From Deroplatys truncata (taxonomy: Eukaryota; Arthropoda; Insecta; Mantodea; Mantidae), in NCBI GenBank assembly GCA_030765065.1, contig CM060988.1, forward strand, positions 173,951,065-174,015,064: a DNA stretch of 64,000 bases, in the 5' to 3' direction. Below the pieces are notes generated by a model. That model had not been told where the DNA came from. It was given only the letters and a program-made list of their open reading frames with translations, and ran no database searches. The translations under genes and the position numbers were made by a program. Position 1 is the stretch's first letter; each line of letters opens with the position of its first letter. This document shows positions 43,052-54,499 of this stretch, piece after piece.

Positions 43052-43926
43052 ACTTTCTCTACTACGTATAGTAAGTAGGGGAAGTATTGTATTCCACCCA
43101 AAATTTCGATACCGAGATTTCACCGGAAATACATGTTTTGAGACCCCTGAAGCCAAAAAAAGCATTTTGGAAACATGTCCGTGTGAGTGTCTGTGTGTCT
43201 GTCTGTGTGTGTGTCTGTCTGTGTGTGTCTGTGAACAGCATAACTCAGAAAGGAACAGTCGGATAAACACCAAACTTGGTATTTAGGTTCAGTATCTTCC
43301 AAGGATGCGACACGAAGGTTTTCAAGAAAATCCCTCCACCCCAGAGTACCCTTTACATGGAAGATTTTCCGAAAATTTTAATTTTCTCAAAAATGGCTCT
43401 AACGATTTTGATTAAAATATCATATGTTTAAGATATTTTTATGACAAATAAAATGTATATCTTGAATTTTCTGGGAATGTCTCCAAAAGTATTCTTCATT
43501 GTGAACGACTTTTTCATAACTGGTAAACCATAAGAGATAGACAAAATTTTACTACACAAAAAACGTAGATCGCGTTAAAATACACAATTTATGTCATATA
43601 CATTTTTTTTAGTTGAGTGAACCATCTTCGAGATATTGCTTGTTATTCCCTTAAATTTTCCAATACTTATACTTTTTCTCAAATTCGTTATTCAATTTTT
43701 TATATCCTGGATATGCAAACAGAATGGAATGCGCCACATAGCAACCAGCGCTTAAAAGATTTGTCTATCGCTTATAACCTACCATGTTCCCCTTGCATCT
43801 ACAAGAAAATTAACAATAAGATTGACATCTCGATATCTCGAGTAACATGAAGCATATGGAGAATAAATGTTTGTAAAAATAGTTTGTACAAGAGTAGAGA
43901 AAGTCATGTGAGTGTAACACATCAGA
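43052..43926 (+). mobile_element. TTTCTCTACT-family HINE-like element in a mariner 5' UTR
   Basis: Complete ends (ACTTTCTCTACTACGTATAG; AGTAGAGAAAGTCATGTGAG then TAACACATCAGA) with six T on each side. A GTCTGTGTGTGTGTCTGTC tract lies at 43191. The mariner sequence resumes directly with TCTTTAGATTGAAGTTCAGA. Confidence 0.9.
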
Positions 43927-45012
43927 TTTTTTATCTTTAGATTGAAGTTCAGATAGCAAGATGTGCAAGTCTGTGCGCGCATCGTCAGCACCGCGTGTAT
44001 CTGTATAGCAGGTGTCTCTACGCCATACGCTGGGATGGATCTCAAGCGAGAGCATTTCCATGCTAAGATTTTCTATCACTTTAAACTCCGTTTAGGGCAG
44101 AGAGAATTCCTTGAAGGACTGCATCGTGCACTTGGGGATCTTTGCCCTTCACAATGCATCATTTATCGATGGTATGCAGAGTTTGGAAGAGGAAGGGATT
44201 CCCTCGACGATGAAGACCGAACAGGACGGCCAACTACGGCAACAATTGATGAAAATGTGGTGAAAGCAGAGCGCATGTTGCTGAAAGATCATCGTTGCAC
44301 ATCTGGTCAGATTAAGAAGCCCTAAATGTTGGATCGGCAGCAGTGAAAACAATTCTGAAAGAAAAACTTGACGACAGAATGCTCTGCAGTCCCTGGATCC
44401 CCCACCACTTCCCAAATGAGCAGAAACAAGCGCGTGTGCAATAGTGCCAGGAAATTATTGAAAAATTCAATGCAGGAAGATCCAAAAACATATTTAACAT
44501 TGTAACAGGTGACGAAACTGGATTTACCAGTATGATCCAGAAATTAAACGACAGTCACCGGTCTGGGTCTTCCCAGGAAAAGATCCCCCTACAAAAGTAA
44601 ACGAACGAGAAGTGTTGGCAAGAAGATGATCTGTTTCTTCTTCTCAGCAAGTGGCCACATTGTGACGATTCCGCTTGAGGGATAAAAGACTGTTACTGCT
44701 AGATGGTGCACTACAAAATGTCTGCCACAAGTGTTCAATGAACTGAGGAAAAAGGCGTCCTAAGACTGGTCTGTGTTGAATTTTGTTACACCATGGCAAT
44801 GCCTCTGCCCACACTGCACAAGAAACAACCCAATTTCTGCAGGAGTCGGATATTTGTCCCATCCTCCCTACGGTCAGATCTGGCCCCATGCGACTTTTTT
44901 CTACTCCACAAAATGAAATAAAAAGTTCGAGGTCAAGGATTTGAGTCACCAGAAGCTGCAGTAGCTGCTTACGAAGAATGTATTTACACTCTCTCCAAAG
45001 AAGAATGGTGTT

Positions 45013-45925
45013 TGAGGAACGTAGTTTCTGCCGCACGTATGGAAAGCTAATTTGAAGCAGGTTGTATTATATTTCGAATGTTGGGGAGCCGAGCTTGAAG
45101 TATTGCAACCGCACGAATGGTAAAAAGTCTCCGATAGCCTTCGCCCCAAGTTTAAAAATATTAACTTTGTAATTTGACTGTTTCTTTAAATATTATATAT
45201 TTGTGTTTGCTTCGGCTGTGTCAGTATTATTGTTAGAGACACGTTTTTCTTAGCAGGGTTGTGATGCGACAAGAAGGTAGTATTACACAGATTATAATTT
45301 TACTTCACTCCTTTTATTAGTGCTTGACACGATTTAAATAACGCTTCACTGATATAGAGAGCTGTGAGATTATTTATTAATTACTTGCACTTTTTAACAC
45401 GTAAACTATTTTTGTCTTACACTGAATACGTATTGAACTTCTCGAGGACGCGTCTCGCGCCCGGCTAGGAACGCAGTCTTACTAGCAACTGAATTCTGGA
45501 TTTGTACAATTTTCACTATTTCAGTTTCTGTTTGGCTATTACTACTCCAATAGTATACTTTTATTTAACTTAAGCTTTTTCTGGTTGTTGATTGGCTATT
45601 TTATAAACTGTCTAAAAAATTACATTATTGTTGCTGCAAGAATTACCAGTAGCATTATTCAACTTTCTAATTAATTATTGCCTCAAGGTTACCTCATTGT
45701 TACCTCATTGTTAGCAACTTTTAACCTATTATTTCTCACAGCTCCTACATTATTAAATTACGTAATACATTCACATAACATTATTAAACATGTACATAAT
45801 AATATAAACATATACAATGACTGTAATATACACTTTTTATATATTGTTATATACACATATTGCTTTAAGGCGGGCTGTTATTGAATTTTATATTATATAC
45901 TTTGACTGAAATCATTTAAGTGTTA
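45013..45925 (-). mobile_element. LTR-B copy 3, solo LTR inside a mariner
   Basis: Plus strand begins TGAGGAACGTAG after TGTT and ends near AAAAATAC. The expected TGCCTCA terminus and part of the right duplication are deleted, leaving GTTCAGCATTT, which is then repeated once (45921-45952) before mariner coding resumes. The interior has the standard family blocks (AGGTTACCTCATTGTTA, CACAGCTCCTACATTATTAA). Confidence 0.85.
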
Positions 45926-46104
45926 AAAATACGTTCAGCATTTCACGTTCAGCATTTGAAAAAATGGTTTGAAAGGATGAGACGGTGTATAAAATGCATT
46001 CGAGAATATTTTGAGAAGATGCAATGATCAGATCTAGATTTTTAATATTTTATTCCGTACATTCTCAAAACTTTTGGAGTGACCCTATGTGCCTACATAC
46101 TTAC

Positions 46105-46260
46105 AAGTAGAGAAAGTATTGCATGCCACCCAAAAATTGCATGTCGTGATTTCACCGGAAATACACGTTTTGAGGCTCCCTGAATTAAAACAGCATTCTT
46201 AGGAAAAGGTCCACGCGCACCTAAGTGTATGCGCTCGCGCATGTGTGTGTGCGTGCGGTT
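46105..46260 (+). repeat. TTTCTCTACT-family 5' fragment
   Basis: AGTAGAGAAAGTATTGCATG, TTTCACCGGAAATACACGTT, then a GC-richer (TG/CG)n tract; truncated on the right at about 46260. Confidence 0.65.
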
Positions 46261-46326
46261 TTATTTTATTATTCCAGATGTTCCATTACAATGCGTAATA
46301 CTACGTGTTTGATTTGCTTCTATATA

Positions 46327-47344
46327 CGAGGAGCGTCCAATAAGTAAGTTTCCCTATTTTATAAAAAAAACATTACACAAAATTGATCATATTGAATTAA
46401 TTTTATTTGTGTTTTACAATCCTTCTGTTACTTTTCTACATAGTCAACGTGTCTTTCCAAGCATTTTTGGGGACGTGACACAAGTTTCTCTACCCGTGTT
46501 GTACCAGGTGGGGTCTTGTGCTCGCAACCAGCTGTTCACTGATCTAACTTCATCATTCGTGTTAAAAGTGCTTGCCTTTGAGTTGGAGGAACATATGAAA
46601 ATCACTTGGGGCAAGCTCCGGTGAATACGGAGAATACGAGAAAACTTCCAAGTTGAATCTTGACCCAGGCGGAGCTCAGAAGATTCAACTGGGAAGTTTT
46701 CTCGCATCCTCCATATACACCAGATCTTTTCCCAAGTGATTTTCACATGTTCCCCTGACTCAAAGGTCATCTTGGAGATAAGCACTTTAACATCGTGACA
46801 ATATGAATCAGAAGTGAACCAGAAGTCGGGTCCTGTGCTCGTAACCAGCTGTTCACTTCTAATTCATTTTCGCCACGGTGTTAAAGTGCTTTCCTCCAAG
46901 ATGACCTTAGAGTCAGGGGAACATGTGAAAATCACTTGGGAAAAGCCCCGATGAATATGGAGGATGTGAGAAAACTTCCCAGTTGAATCTTCTGAGGTCC
47001 GTCTGGGTCAAGATTCAACTTGGAAGTTTTCTCGTATCCTCCGTATTGACCGGAGCTTGTCCCAAGTGATTTTCACATGTTCCTCCAACTCAAAGGTAAG
47101 CACTTTTAACACGATGATGAAGTCAAATCAGTGAACAGCTGGTTGCGAGCACAGGACCCGACCTGGTACAACACTGGCTTGGAAAAACTTGTGTCACGTC
47201 CCCAAAAATGCTTGGAAAAACATGTTGACTATGTAGAAAAGTAACAGAAGGATTGTAAAAATATAAATAAAATTAATTTAACATGATCAATTGTGTGTAA
47301 TGCTTTTTATAAAATAGGTAAACTTACTTATTGTACGAGCCTCG
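46327..47344. mobile_element. Fold-back mariner-derived element (palindrome of 3' coding ends)
   Basis: Left end CGAGGAGCGTCCAATAAGTA and complement of right end CGAGGCTCGTACAATAAGTA, with TA at 46325. The arms match inward for hundreds of bases. In both arms the reading towards the terminus encodes the end of a mariner-type transposase (SEQ like NSWLRAQDPTWYNTG...PKMLGK / QKCLEKHVDYVEK). Internal secondary inverted repeats (CACTTGGG.AAG...) make the centre multiply folded. The catalytic region is gone. Confidence 0.8.
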
Positions 47345-47803
47345 TGGTATAGAATCCTTTACATTCTAATTTCTATATCAGATATGTCATTTTCATTATG
47401 TTTACGTTGAAATATTGTCGTACTGTTTCTGTTTTAGTTGGTGGCCATGCTCTCGTCTCAGAATTATTTTTCTTCTCAACATTTTCCTTTTCTTCTCCGG
47501 TTTGCTTGGTTGTTTGCTCACCTCCATTGCAGGGACAGTTTGGATCTTCCGTGATGTGAAATCTGTAATAGCATGCCTTAATTCTTGTGTCCTGTCAGCA
47601 TTGTAGTAAGATTTGTTTTTAGTTTCACTCTTAGCTTCAATCTTTCCGCAACGGTAAAAAAGTATTTTTTTTTTGTCTCTTGGGCATTCGTAGTATTATG
47701 CCATTCCTTTTCCGAATTTGTTAGACTTTGGCATTTTTTTAATGGTGCTCTTTGGAATTCCTATATAGTGATCTATTCCCTCATTTAGATTAATTGCTTA
47801 TTT
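47345..47803. other. No gene seen (47345-47803)
   Basis: T-rich sequence with short open frames that show no domain. No repeat landmark is recognised. Confidence 0.4.
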
Positions 47804-48500
47804 ACTTTTTCTACTACGTATAGTAAGTAGGGGAAGTATTGTATTCCATCCAAAAATTCGATACCGACGGAAATGCACGTTTTGAAGTGCATTTTTGGAA
47901 ACATGTGTGTGTCTGTCTGTGTCTGTCCGTGAACAGCATAACTAAAAAACGAAAAGTCAAATAAATACCAAACTTGGTATTTAAGTTAATTATTTTCCAA
48001 AGATGAGACAATAAGTTTTTCAATAAAATCTCCCCACCGCAAACTATCCTTTACATGGAAACTTTTTAGAAAATGTTTATTTTCTCAACAATCGCTCTAA
48101 CGATTTTGATTAAAATATCATATTTTTAAGATATTTTTATGGCAAATGAAATGTATATCTTGAATTTTCTGTGAATGTCCCCAAAAGTCCTTTTCATTCT
48201 GAATGGCTTTCGCATAACTGGTAAACCGTAAGAAATACACAAAAGTTTACTAACTAAAAATGTACATCCCGTTAAAACACGCAATTTGTGTCACTATATT
48301 TTTTTTTGTCGAGTGACCGACCCATTTCCGAAATATTCCTTGCTATTTGTTTGAATTTTCCAATACTCTCAAATGGGAATTCGTTATTCGATTTTTTATG
48401 TTCTGGACATGCAAAAAGAATGGAATGCGCCACATAGCAACCAGCTCTTAAAAGATTTGACTATCCCTTAAAGTGAAAGTAAAAAGTATAGATATTTGAA
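47804..48500 (+). repeat. TTTCTCTACT-family copy, right end missing
   Basis: Left end ACTTTTTCTACTACGTATAG, short GTGTGTCTGTCTGTG tract, extends to GCAACCAGCTCTTAAAAGAT near 48460, then passes into reverse-oriented older repeat sequence where the LINE inserted. Confidence 0.75.
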
Positions 48501-48513
48501 AATTAAACTAATA

Positions 48514-50167
48514 TGAATGAATGAATGGTTTATTGGCTACTTAGTACTTACATGCAATTTATACAAAGTTTACAATACAATGGAGTAGCGTATTATTTAT
48601 CTTCCCCTTATACTTAACATTCTGTTGTATATATAATGGGAAAGTGTAGCTCTTCATTATTTATTTTTTGCCTTGTTATCGTTTTTCCGTATTTTCTCCA
48701 ATTTGCTTCACATTTCTTTTAACCACTTTAACCTAATTTTTCCTAAATATTTTCCTGCTTTCTCTATATATTCATTTGATCTTGTATTACAAATCTTCCT
48801 AACTTTTAGCTCTATTGGTAAATTTGAAGAAGATATTTTGTTGTAGTTGTTTATTAGCACCACGATGGACGCCAATTTGAGAAAATTATTGTTTCACGTA
48901 TGGAAACTCAGTTTGAAGTAGGAGTTGTATTATATTTCAACTGTTGGGGAGCCGAACTTGTAGTAGTTGCAACAGCACGTATAGTGAACAGCTTCCAGTA
49001 GCCTTCGCTTCACATGTATTTTCAGGTGGCCTTTGCCCCAAGTTTAAAAAAAAAATATTAAATTTGTAATTAAACTGTTTCTTTAAGTATTAAATATTTA
49101 TGTTTGCCTCGGCTGCGTCAGTATTATTGTTTGAGACACGTTTCTCTTAGCTGGGTTGTGGTGCAACAAGAATGTAGGCTTACAAGATTATAATTTTACT
49201 TCACTCCTTTTATTAATACTTGATACGATTTAAATAACACTTCATTGTTATAGAGAGCTGTGAGATTCTTTTTATTAATTAATTACACTTTTTAACACGT
49301 AAACTATTTTTCGTCTCACACGAATACATATTAAATCTCTCGAGGATGTGTCTCGCGTCCGGTTAGGAACACTGTTTGCAGGCAACTGACTTAGATTTCA
49401 ACCGTCTAAACTTGTAACTTTCTGTATTTCAAGTCTCTGATTGGCTATTTTTACTCCAATAGAATACCTGCATTTAACTAAAGTTTTTTCTGGTTGTTGA
49501 TTGGCTATTTTTTTAAACTGTCACTAAAATTACATTAATGCTTCCAAGAATCACAAATAACATTTAAACTCTCAAACTCATTATTGCCTCAAGGTTACCT
49601 CATTGTTAGCAACGTTTAACTTATTATTCTCACAGCTCCTACATTATTAAATTACGTAATATATTCACATAACATTATTGAACATGTTTACAATAATATA
49701 AGCATATACAATGACTGTTACATACATTTTACAAATTTTTACATACACATATTGCTTTAAGGCGGGCTGTTACTGAATTTACATATTATATAATTAGACT
49801 GAAATCATTTAAATGTTAAAAATACTGCCTCAAATTTTTCCATTTCTCTAGTCTTAAATTCGCTCTTCCTTTATCCGTGTCATCGCATTCCAGAATATAA
49901 TGTCAATTGTCACGTAATCCATTACATTTATTACATATCCCCCCCATTCTTCTCCCTGTCAGACCACTTAAATTCATTACACCTGTCCTTGCCCATGCAT
50001 ACCCCATTCTGACCTCTTTGTGGCATACTACGATCTATCTTTGTTTTCCCATTCCATTTTTAAATATCTGTAATTCATTAATGACCTTTTTTCCTTGAAA
50101 CTACTCATAATTTCTTTCTTTTCAATATCCTCCACTCTTGTTCTAATTTCTTTCCAGAAACCCTTAC
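48514..50167 (-). mobile_element. LINE fragment with 13-bp target duplication, carrying LTR-B
   Basis: Flanked by AATTAAACTAATA at 48501-48513 and 50168-50180 (exact). The 3' tail is (CATT)n, seen as TGAATGAATGAATGG at 48514. Same family as 3976-6404, so the region after the LTR aligns with 5370-5670. The C-terminal Cys/His knuckle remnant lies near 49880-49950. LTR-B at 48825-49832 is a later insertion. Confidence 0.9.
48825..49832 (-). mobile_element. LTR-B copy 4, solo LTR inside a LINE
   Basis: Plus strand TGAAGAAGATAT to ATACTGCCTCA, exact duplication AATT (48821-48824, 49833-49836). Promoter and CCAAT-type boxes are present on the minus strand (ATAGCCAATCAACAACC near 49510). No internal region. 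Confidence 0.95.
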
Positions 50168-50251
50168 AATTAAACTAATAACAAACAATGTCTCCGTTAA
50201 CTCCACAAAAATGATTATTTGATATAAATTATGTGCTTTAACAATATTTTT

Positions 50252-51089
50252 ACTTTCTCTACTATAGTAAGTATAGTACTGCATTCCACCCAAAAATTTG
50301 ATACAGAGTTTTCACCGAAAATACATGTTTTGAGGCGCCCTAAATCCAAATCAAGCATTTTTGGAAACATGTCCATGTGTGTATGCATGCGTGTCTATCT
50401 GTGGACACTATAACTCAAAAACGAAAATTCAGGCTAATACCAAACTTGGTATTTATGTTCAATAACTTTGAAAGACGAGACAAGAAGATTTTCAATAAAA
50501 TCTCCCTACCCCAAACTACCCTTACATGGAATATTTTTGAAAATTTTTTATTTTCTAAAAAGTGACTCCAACGATTTTCATTAAAATACCATATATGAGA
50601 GATCTTTGCATGACAAATAAAATGTAGATCTTGAATTTTATGGAAATAGCCTGTGAAGTCCTCTTCATTACGAAGGAGTTCTGTACTAACTTGTGTAAGT
50701 GGTAAACCTTAAGCGACAGACGATAACGTACTGCACAAACAATGTAGGCCTCTTTGAAACATACAACTTACTGTCAATAAATTTTTTTGTGGCATAAGTC
50801 ATTTCTGAGATATCCGTGATTGATGATTCGAATTGTTCATTTCTTGGTCATTCTCTTAAAGACCGCTCAACATTCAGTTGTTTCTCACAATTGCATGATA
50901 ACAGTATGGAATTTTAAGGCCAGTTCTTAAACATTTGACTATCGCTGTTCGCTTTGTATCTATAACGAAATGTGTAATTTAGCTATTTCTGCAAAACTTT
51001 ATTTGGATTAAAATATAGGGAAGGAAAATAAACTTTAGAAAGAATAGTTTGTATACATAGGGTGGAGAAAGTCATGTGAATGTATCAGA
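50252..51089 (+). mobile_element. TTTCTCTACT-family element, nearly full length
   Basis: Left end ACTTTCTCTACTATAGTAAG after TTTTT; right end GGTGGAGAAAGTCATGTGAA then TGTATCAGATAAG. A short reverse 5' piece (51098-51210, ATTTTTGGTTGGAATGCAAT) follows. Confidence 0.75.
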
Positions 51090-51210
51090 TAAGACTTTTC
51101 TAAAATGTTTTTTTTATTCAGTGGATCTCAAAACGTGTATATTTCGAATTTTTGGTTGGAATGCAATACTTCGATAATTATTATGTAGGTAAGAAAATAA
51201 AAGTATGTTC

Positions 51211-51677
51211 TTCCTGTTTTGGATTTAGAAATTTTCAGTCTAACCTCACTGGGTGGAATGCAATATTTCCTCTGGCTTAGTTAAGCGGCGGAGGAAACGA
51301 GAATTTCAAACACCGTTTTTGAGATCAAGCTGCCTTGCGGAAATTAACTGTTGTATACACGAGGCTTAAAGGTTCGAGTCCAAACGGAAATTGCTACACA
51401 ATCGACCACTTTCGTGAAAGTATCAGCTCACCGCAGGCGGTGCTCAATATCACACGTGCAGTGCTAGGAAAGGTGATTTGTGGTTCTCTTGGGGTGTTGC
51501 GTAGAACTGCATATCCGTAATTTAGAATATGGGTGAGATAAATCAGAAGACCTCAGTTTCATAGTTGTCTCCCTGCAACATCTAGTTTGTTACGATTCCA
51601 TTCATCGGATGCTGGGCTTTTGCGGTCGTGGAGCAGAAAAGGTGGTCAATTCCTCCAATGATATTTCTTGTTTCGTA
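51211..51677. other. No gene seen (51211-51677)
   Basis: Slightly GC-richer sequence; a GGTTCGAGTCC motif at 51371 resembles a pol III B box, but no tRNA or SINE fold could be assembled around it. Confidence 0.35.
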
Positions 51678-52683
51678 TGAAGAAGATTGTTGCTTCTTAT
51701 GGAAAGCCAGTTTGAAGAAGATGGTATCTTTACGTCATTTGCACCATGCTTTGGGCGTCAGTTTTAAGTAGGTTGTATTATATTTCAACTGTTGGGGAAC
51801 CGAACTTCTAGTAGTTGCAACCGCACGTATAGTAAACAGTTTCCGGTAGCCTTCGCCCCAAATGTACTTTCAGGTGGCCTTTGCCCCAAGTTTAAAAAAA
51901 ATATTAACTCTGAATTTTTACTGTTTCTTTAAATATTATATTTATGTTTGCCTCGGCTGCGTCAGTATTTATTTTATAGACATGGATGTCTTGGCAGGGT
52001 TGTGGTGCGACAAGAATGTAGGCTTACACAGATTATAATTTTACTTCACTCCTTTTATTAATGATTGATACGAATTAAATAACACTTCACTGATATAGAT
52101 CGGTGAGATTCTTTTATGAATTACTTGCACTTTTTTAACACGTAAACTATGTTTGTCTCACACGAATACGTATTATACTTCTCGAGGACGTGTCTCGCGT
52201 CCGGTTAGGAACACTGTTTGCAGGCAACTGAATTGATTTTAACCGCCTAAACTTGTAAATTTCTGTATTTAAAGTCTCTGATTGGCTATTCCTTTTTCAA
52301 TAAAATACCTTCATTTAACTAAAGCTTTTTCTGGTTGTTGATTGGCTATTTTTAAACTGTCTCAAAATTTACATCATTGTTGCTCCAATAATGGCTAGTA
52401 GCATTTAAACTTTCAAATTCATTATTGCCTCAAGGTTACCTCATTGTTACCTCATTGTTAGCAACTTTTAACTTATTATTCTCACAGCTCCTACATTATT
52501 ACATTACGTAATATATTCACATAACATTATTACACATGGATACAATAATACAAACATATACAATGACTGTTACATACATTTTTTATGTTGTTATATACAC
52601 ATATTGCTTTAAGGCGGGCTGTTTGAATTATGTATATTATACAATTAGACTGAAATCATTTTAGTGTTAAAAATCCTGTCTCA
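51678..52683 (-). mobile_element. LTR-B copy 5, solo LTR
   Basis: Plus strand TGAAGAAGATTG to AAATCCTGTCTCA; flanks CGTA (51674-51677) and AGTA (52684-52687), a 4-bp duplication with one mismatch. It has two or three TTCAAA(C/T)TGG-type blocks near its 3' end. Confidence 0.85.
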
Positions 52684-52954
52684 AGTAAGATTTCCACATT
52701 TATCTAACCAACACGTTTCCACCCAGCCCTTATCGCTTCTCTTTATGACTGCTTGAAACAAATCCTAAGAAACAAATATGAGCCGATGAGCGATGTTATA
52801 CTTGGTGTGAAACGAAGGAGGGGTCAGAAATAACCTACCTTAATGAATTCTGCTCCGTGTGAAGTTGCAAGTCTCCCATCGGACGCCTCGCCGAGTGGCG
52901 GATAGGGAATCGCTGCCAGGGAAATAAAAAACTCGGGGCGGACCAAAACTAGCA
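52684..52954. other. Unassigned sequence between LTR-B and a LINE tail
   Basis: No gene is seen. The GC-richer stretch 52870-52940 (CTCGCCGAGTGGCGGATAGG) could be a SINE remnant, but I cannot define its ends. Confidence 0.3.
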
Positions 52955-53740
52955 TAGATTAGATTAGATTAGATTGTATTCTGCGAGTTCACTAGCAGCC
53001 GTAAAGGCTTGTGAACATAGAACATGTCAAGGAAATGTACAAAAATTACATATAAACATAAATATTACACAGAATATGGAACGTTTGAAATAAAATAGAC
53101 ACATACTATATGCGTGTCAAGGAAATGTACAATAAGGTTACATATGTACATAAATATTACATAGTATACAGAACATTTAAAATAAAATAAAGACATATTA
53201 CATACAAAATGAGGCAAAACTAGCGTAATTTTGTACAGAGTTGAATAGCTCCTTACTGTTATAAGGTTAACATACGTATAGGCAAGAACAGTTATTTTAA
53301 CATTCACTAGGATTTTACCTTTGTTCGTCTGATCATTTTGTTCTATTTGATTTGTAATGCACAGCATTTACTGTCAGTTCTTAATATACATACATTTAAA
53401 TAGCTTCATTAATTCTAGAGCAGGCATCAAATATGACTGGCAATTGTCATTAATATATACTAATACTACTTACAGAGCTATATAAGTATTATCATCAGGA
53501 TAATTTGTCATTTAGATAATCTTGTACAGAATAATATGCTTTTGAGCATACGTACTCTTTAACAGCAGTTTTAAAGACATTGAAATTGTCAACTTTTCTC
53601 TTAATATCTCTCCCTTGTAGAGAGATATTGGATTATCAAAGGCTAAAGGAAGAAAACCTTGATTAAAAATCACCAGACTTACGAATATTCGAACCAATTA
53701 TGGTTAGATTTAAAATTGACGGAAATTAGACCTATTTTGA
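52955..53740 (-). mobile_element. CR1-like LINE 3' end with pentanucleotide tail
   Basis: On the minus strand a C-terminal ORF2 remnant at about 53700-53510 reads FNQGFLPLAFDN and then, after a shift, FKTAVKEYVCSKAYYSVQDY, the conserved end of CR1/L2-like ORF2 proteins. The 3' UTR contains an imperfect ~90-bp tandem duplication (GTCAAGGAAATGTAC at 53026 and 53117). The tail is a (TAATC)n microsatellite (GATTAGATTAGATTAGATT at 52960-52978), typical of CR1/L2-type LINEs that end in short repeats instead of poly-A. Confidence 0.7.
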
Positions 53741-53800
53741 TAAGAGCAATTCAAAATGTATGCAAAAAATGCATATGTAAAAGTAAAAATGGGAAAATAT

Positions 53801-54492
53801 AAGGGGTGTCCAATAAGTAAGTTTCCCTATGTTATACAAAACATTACACATAATTTATCATGTTGACATAATTTTTTAACATCGTACAATCCTTCTGCTT
53901 CTTTTCTACATAGTCGCCAGGTTTTCCAAGCATTTTTGGTAACGTGACACAAATTTCTCCAAACCACTGTTGTACCAAGTCGGGTCCTGTGCTCGTAACC
54001 AGCTGTTCACGTCTGATTTGACTTCGTCATCGATGTTTAGTGCTTACCTCCAAGATGACCTTTGAGTTGGGAGAATGTGTGAAAATCACTTGGGGCAAGA
54101 GCCTGGTGAATATGGAAGATGCGAGAAAACATCCCAGTTGAATCTTCCAAGCTCCGAATGGTCATTCGTGCTGTGTAAGGCCGAGCATTGTTATGAAAGA
54201 AGAGAACTTTGCGAGACAAAAGTCCAGGACATTTTCTTTTGATGGCATATGTAGTATTACACCGAAGATGAAGTCAAATCAGAAGTGAACAGCACAGGAC
54301 CCGACCTGGTACAACACTGGTTTGGAAAAACTTGTGTCACGTTACCAAAACTTCTTGAAAAAACATGGTAACTACGTAGAAAAGTAACAGAAGGATTGTA
54401 AAATGCAAAAACAAGAACGAAAAAAATACAACAAAATAAATTGTGTGTAATGTTTTATAAAATAGGGACACTTACTTATTGGACGCCCCTCG
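53801..54492. mobile_element. Fold-back mariner-derived element, second copy
   Basis: Left AGGGGTGTCCAATAAGTAAG and complement of right CGAGGGGCGTCCAATAAGTA, flanked by TA. The minus-strand segment 54219-54037 keeps a catalytic-domain piece (VLFFHNNARPYTARMTIRSL, with Asn where Asp is expected, and PSDFHTFSQLKGHL). Both arms carry the C-terminal AQDPTWYNTG-type sequence (minus arm near 53975; plus-arm complement near 54310). It is less deleted than 46327-47344 and shows the parent was a mariner-type gene. Confidence 0.85.
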
Positions 54493-54499
54493 TATTTGT

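Larger units (their letters stand above)
42991..46086 (+). pseudogene. Mariner (DD34D-type) transposase carrying two insertions
   Basis: The TIRs GGGTCACACAAAGTTTTGAG (42991) and, inverted, AGGGTCACTCCAAAAGTTTT (ending 46086) delimit the element. The transposase starts MDLKREHFHAKIFYHFKLRL at 44036, with QREFLEGLHRALGD and RTGRPTTATIDENVV. Frames shift after 44325; IVTGDET (first Asp near 44512) and a KKMICFFFSASGHI block follow. The second catalytic site reads LHHGNASAHTA (near 44790), so the Asp is replaced by Gly. LTR-B (45013-45925) splits the C-terminus; after it WFERMRRCIKCIREYFEKMQ and a stop end near 46025. A HINE-like copy (43052-43926) lies in the 5' UTR. Confidence 0.9.

Noticed and set aside
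51366-51385. tRNA gene (GGTTCGAGTCC)
   Set aside because: No A box at the proper distance and no cloverleaf stems could be drawn.
52960-52978. Insect telomeric repeat
   Set aside because: The unit is TTAGA/GATTA, not TTAGG, and it is attached to a LINE 3' end.
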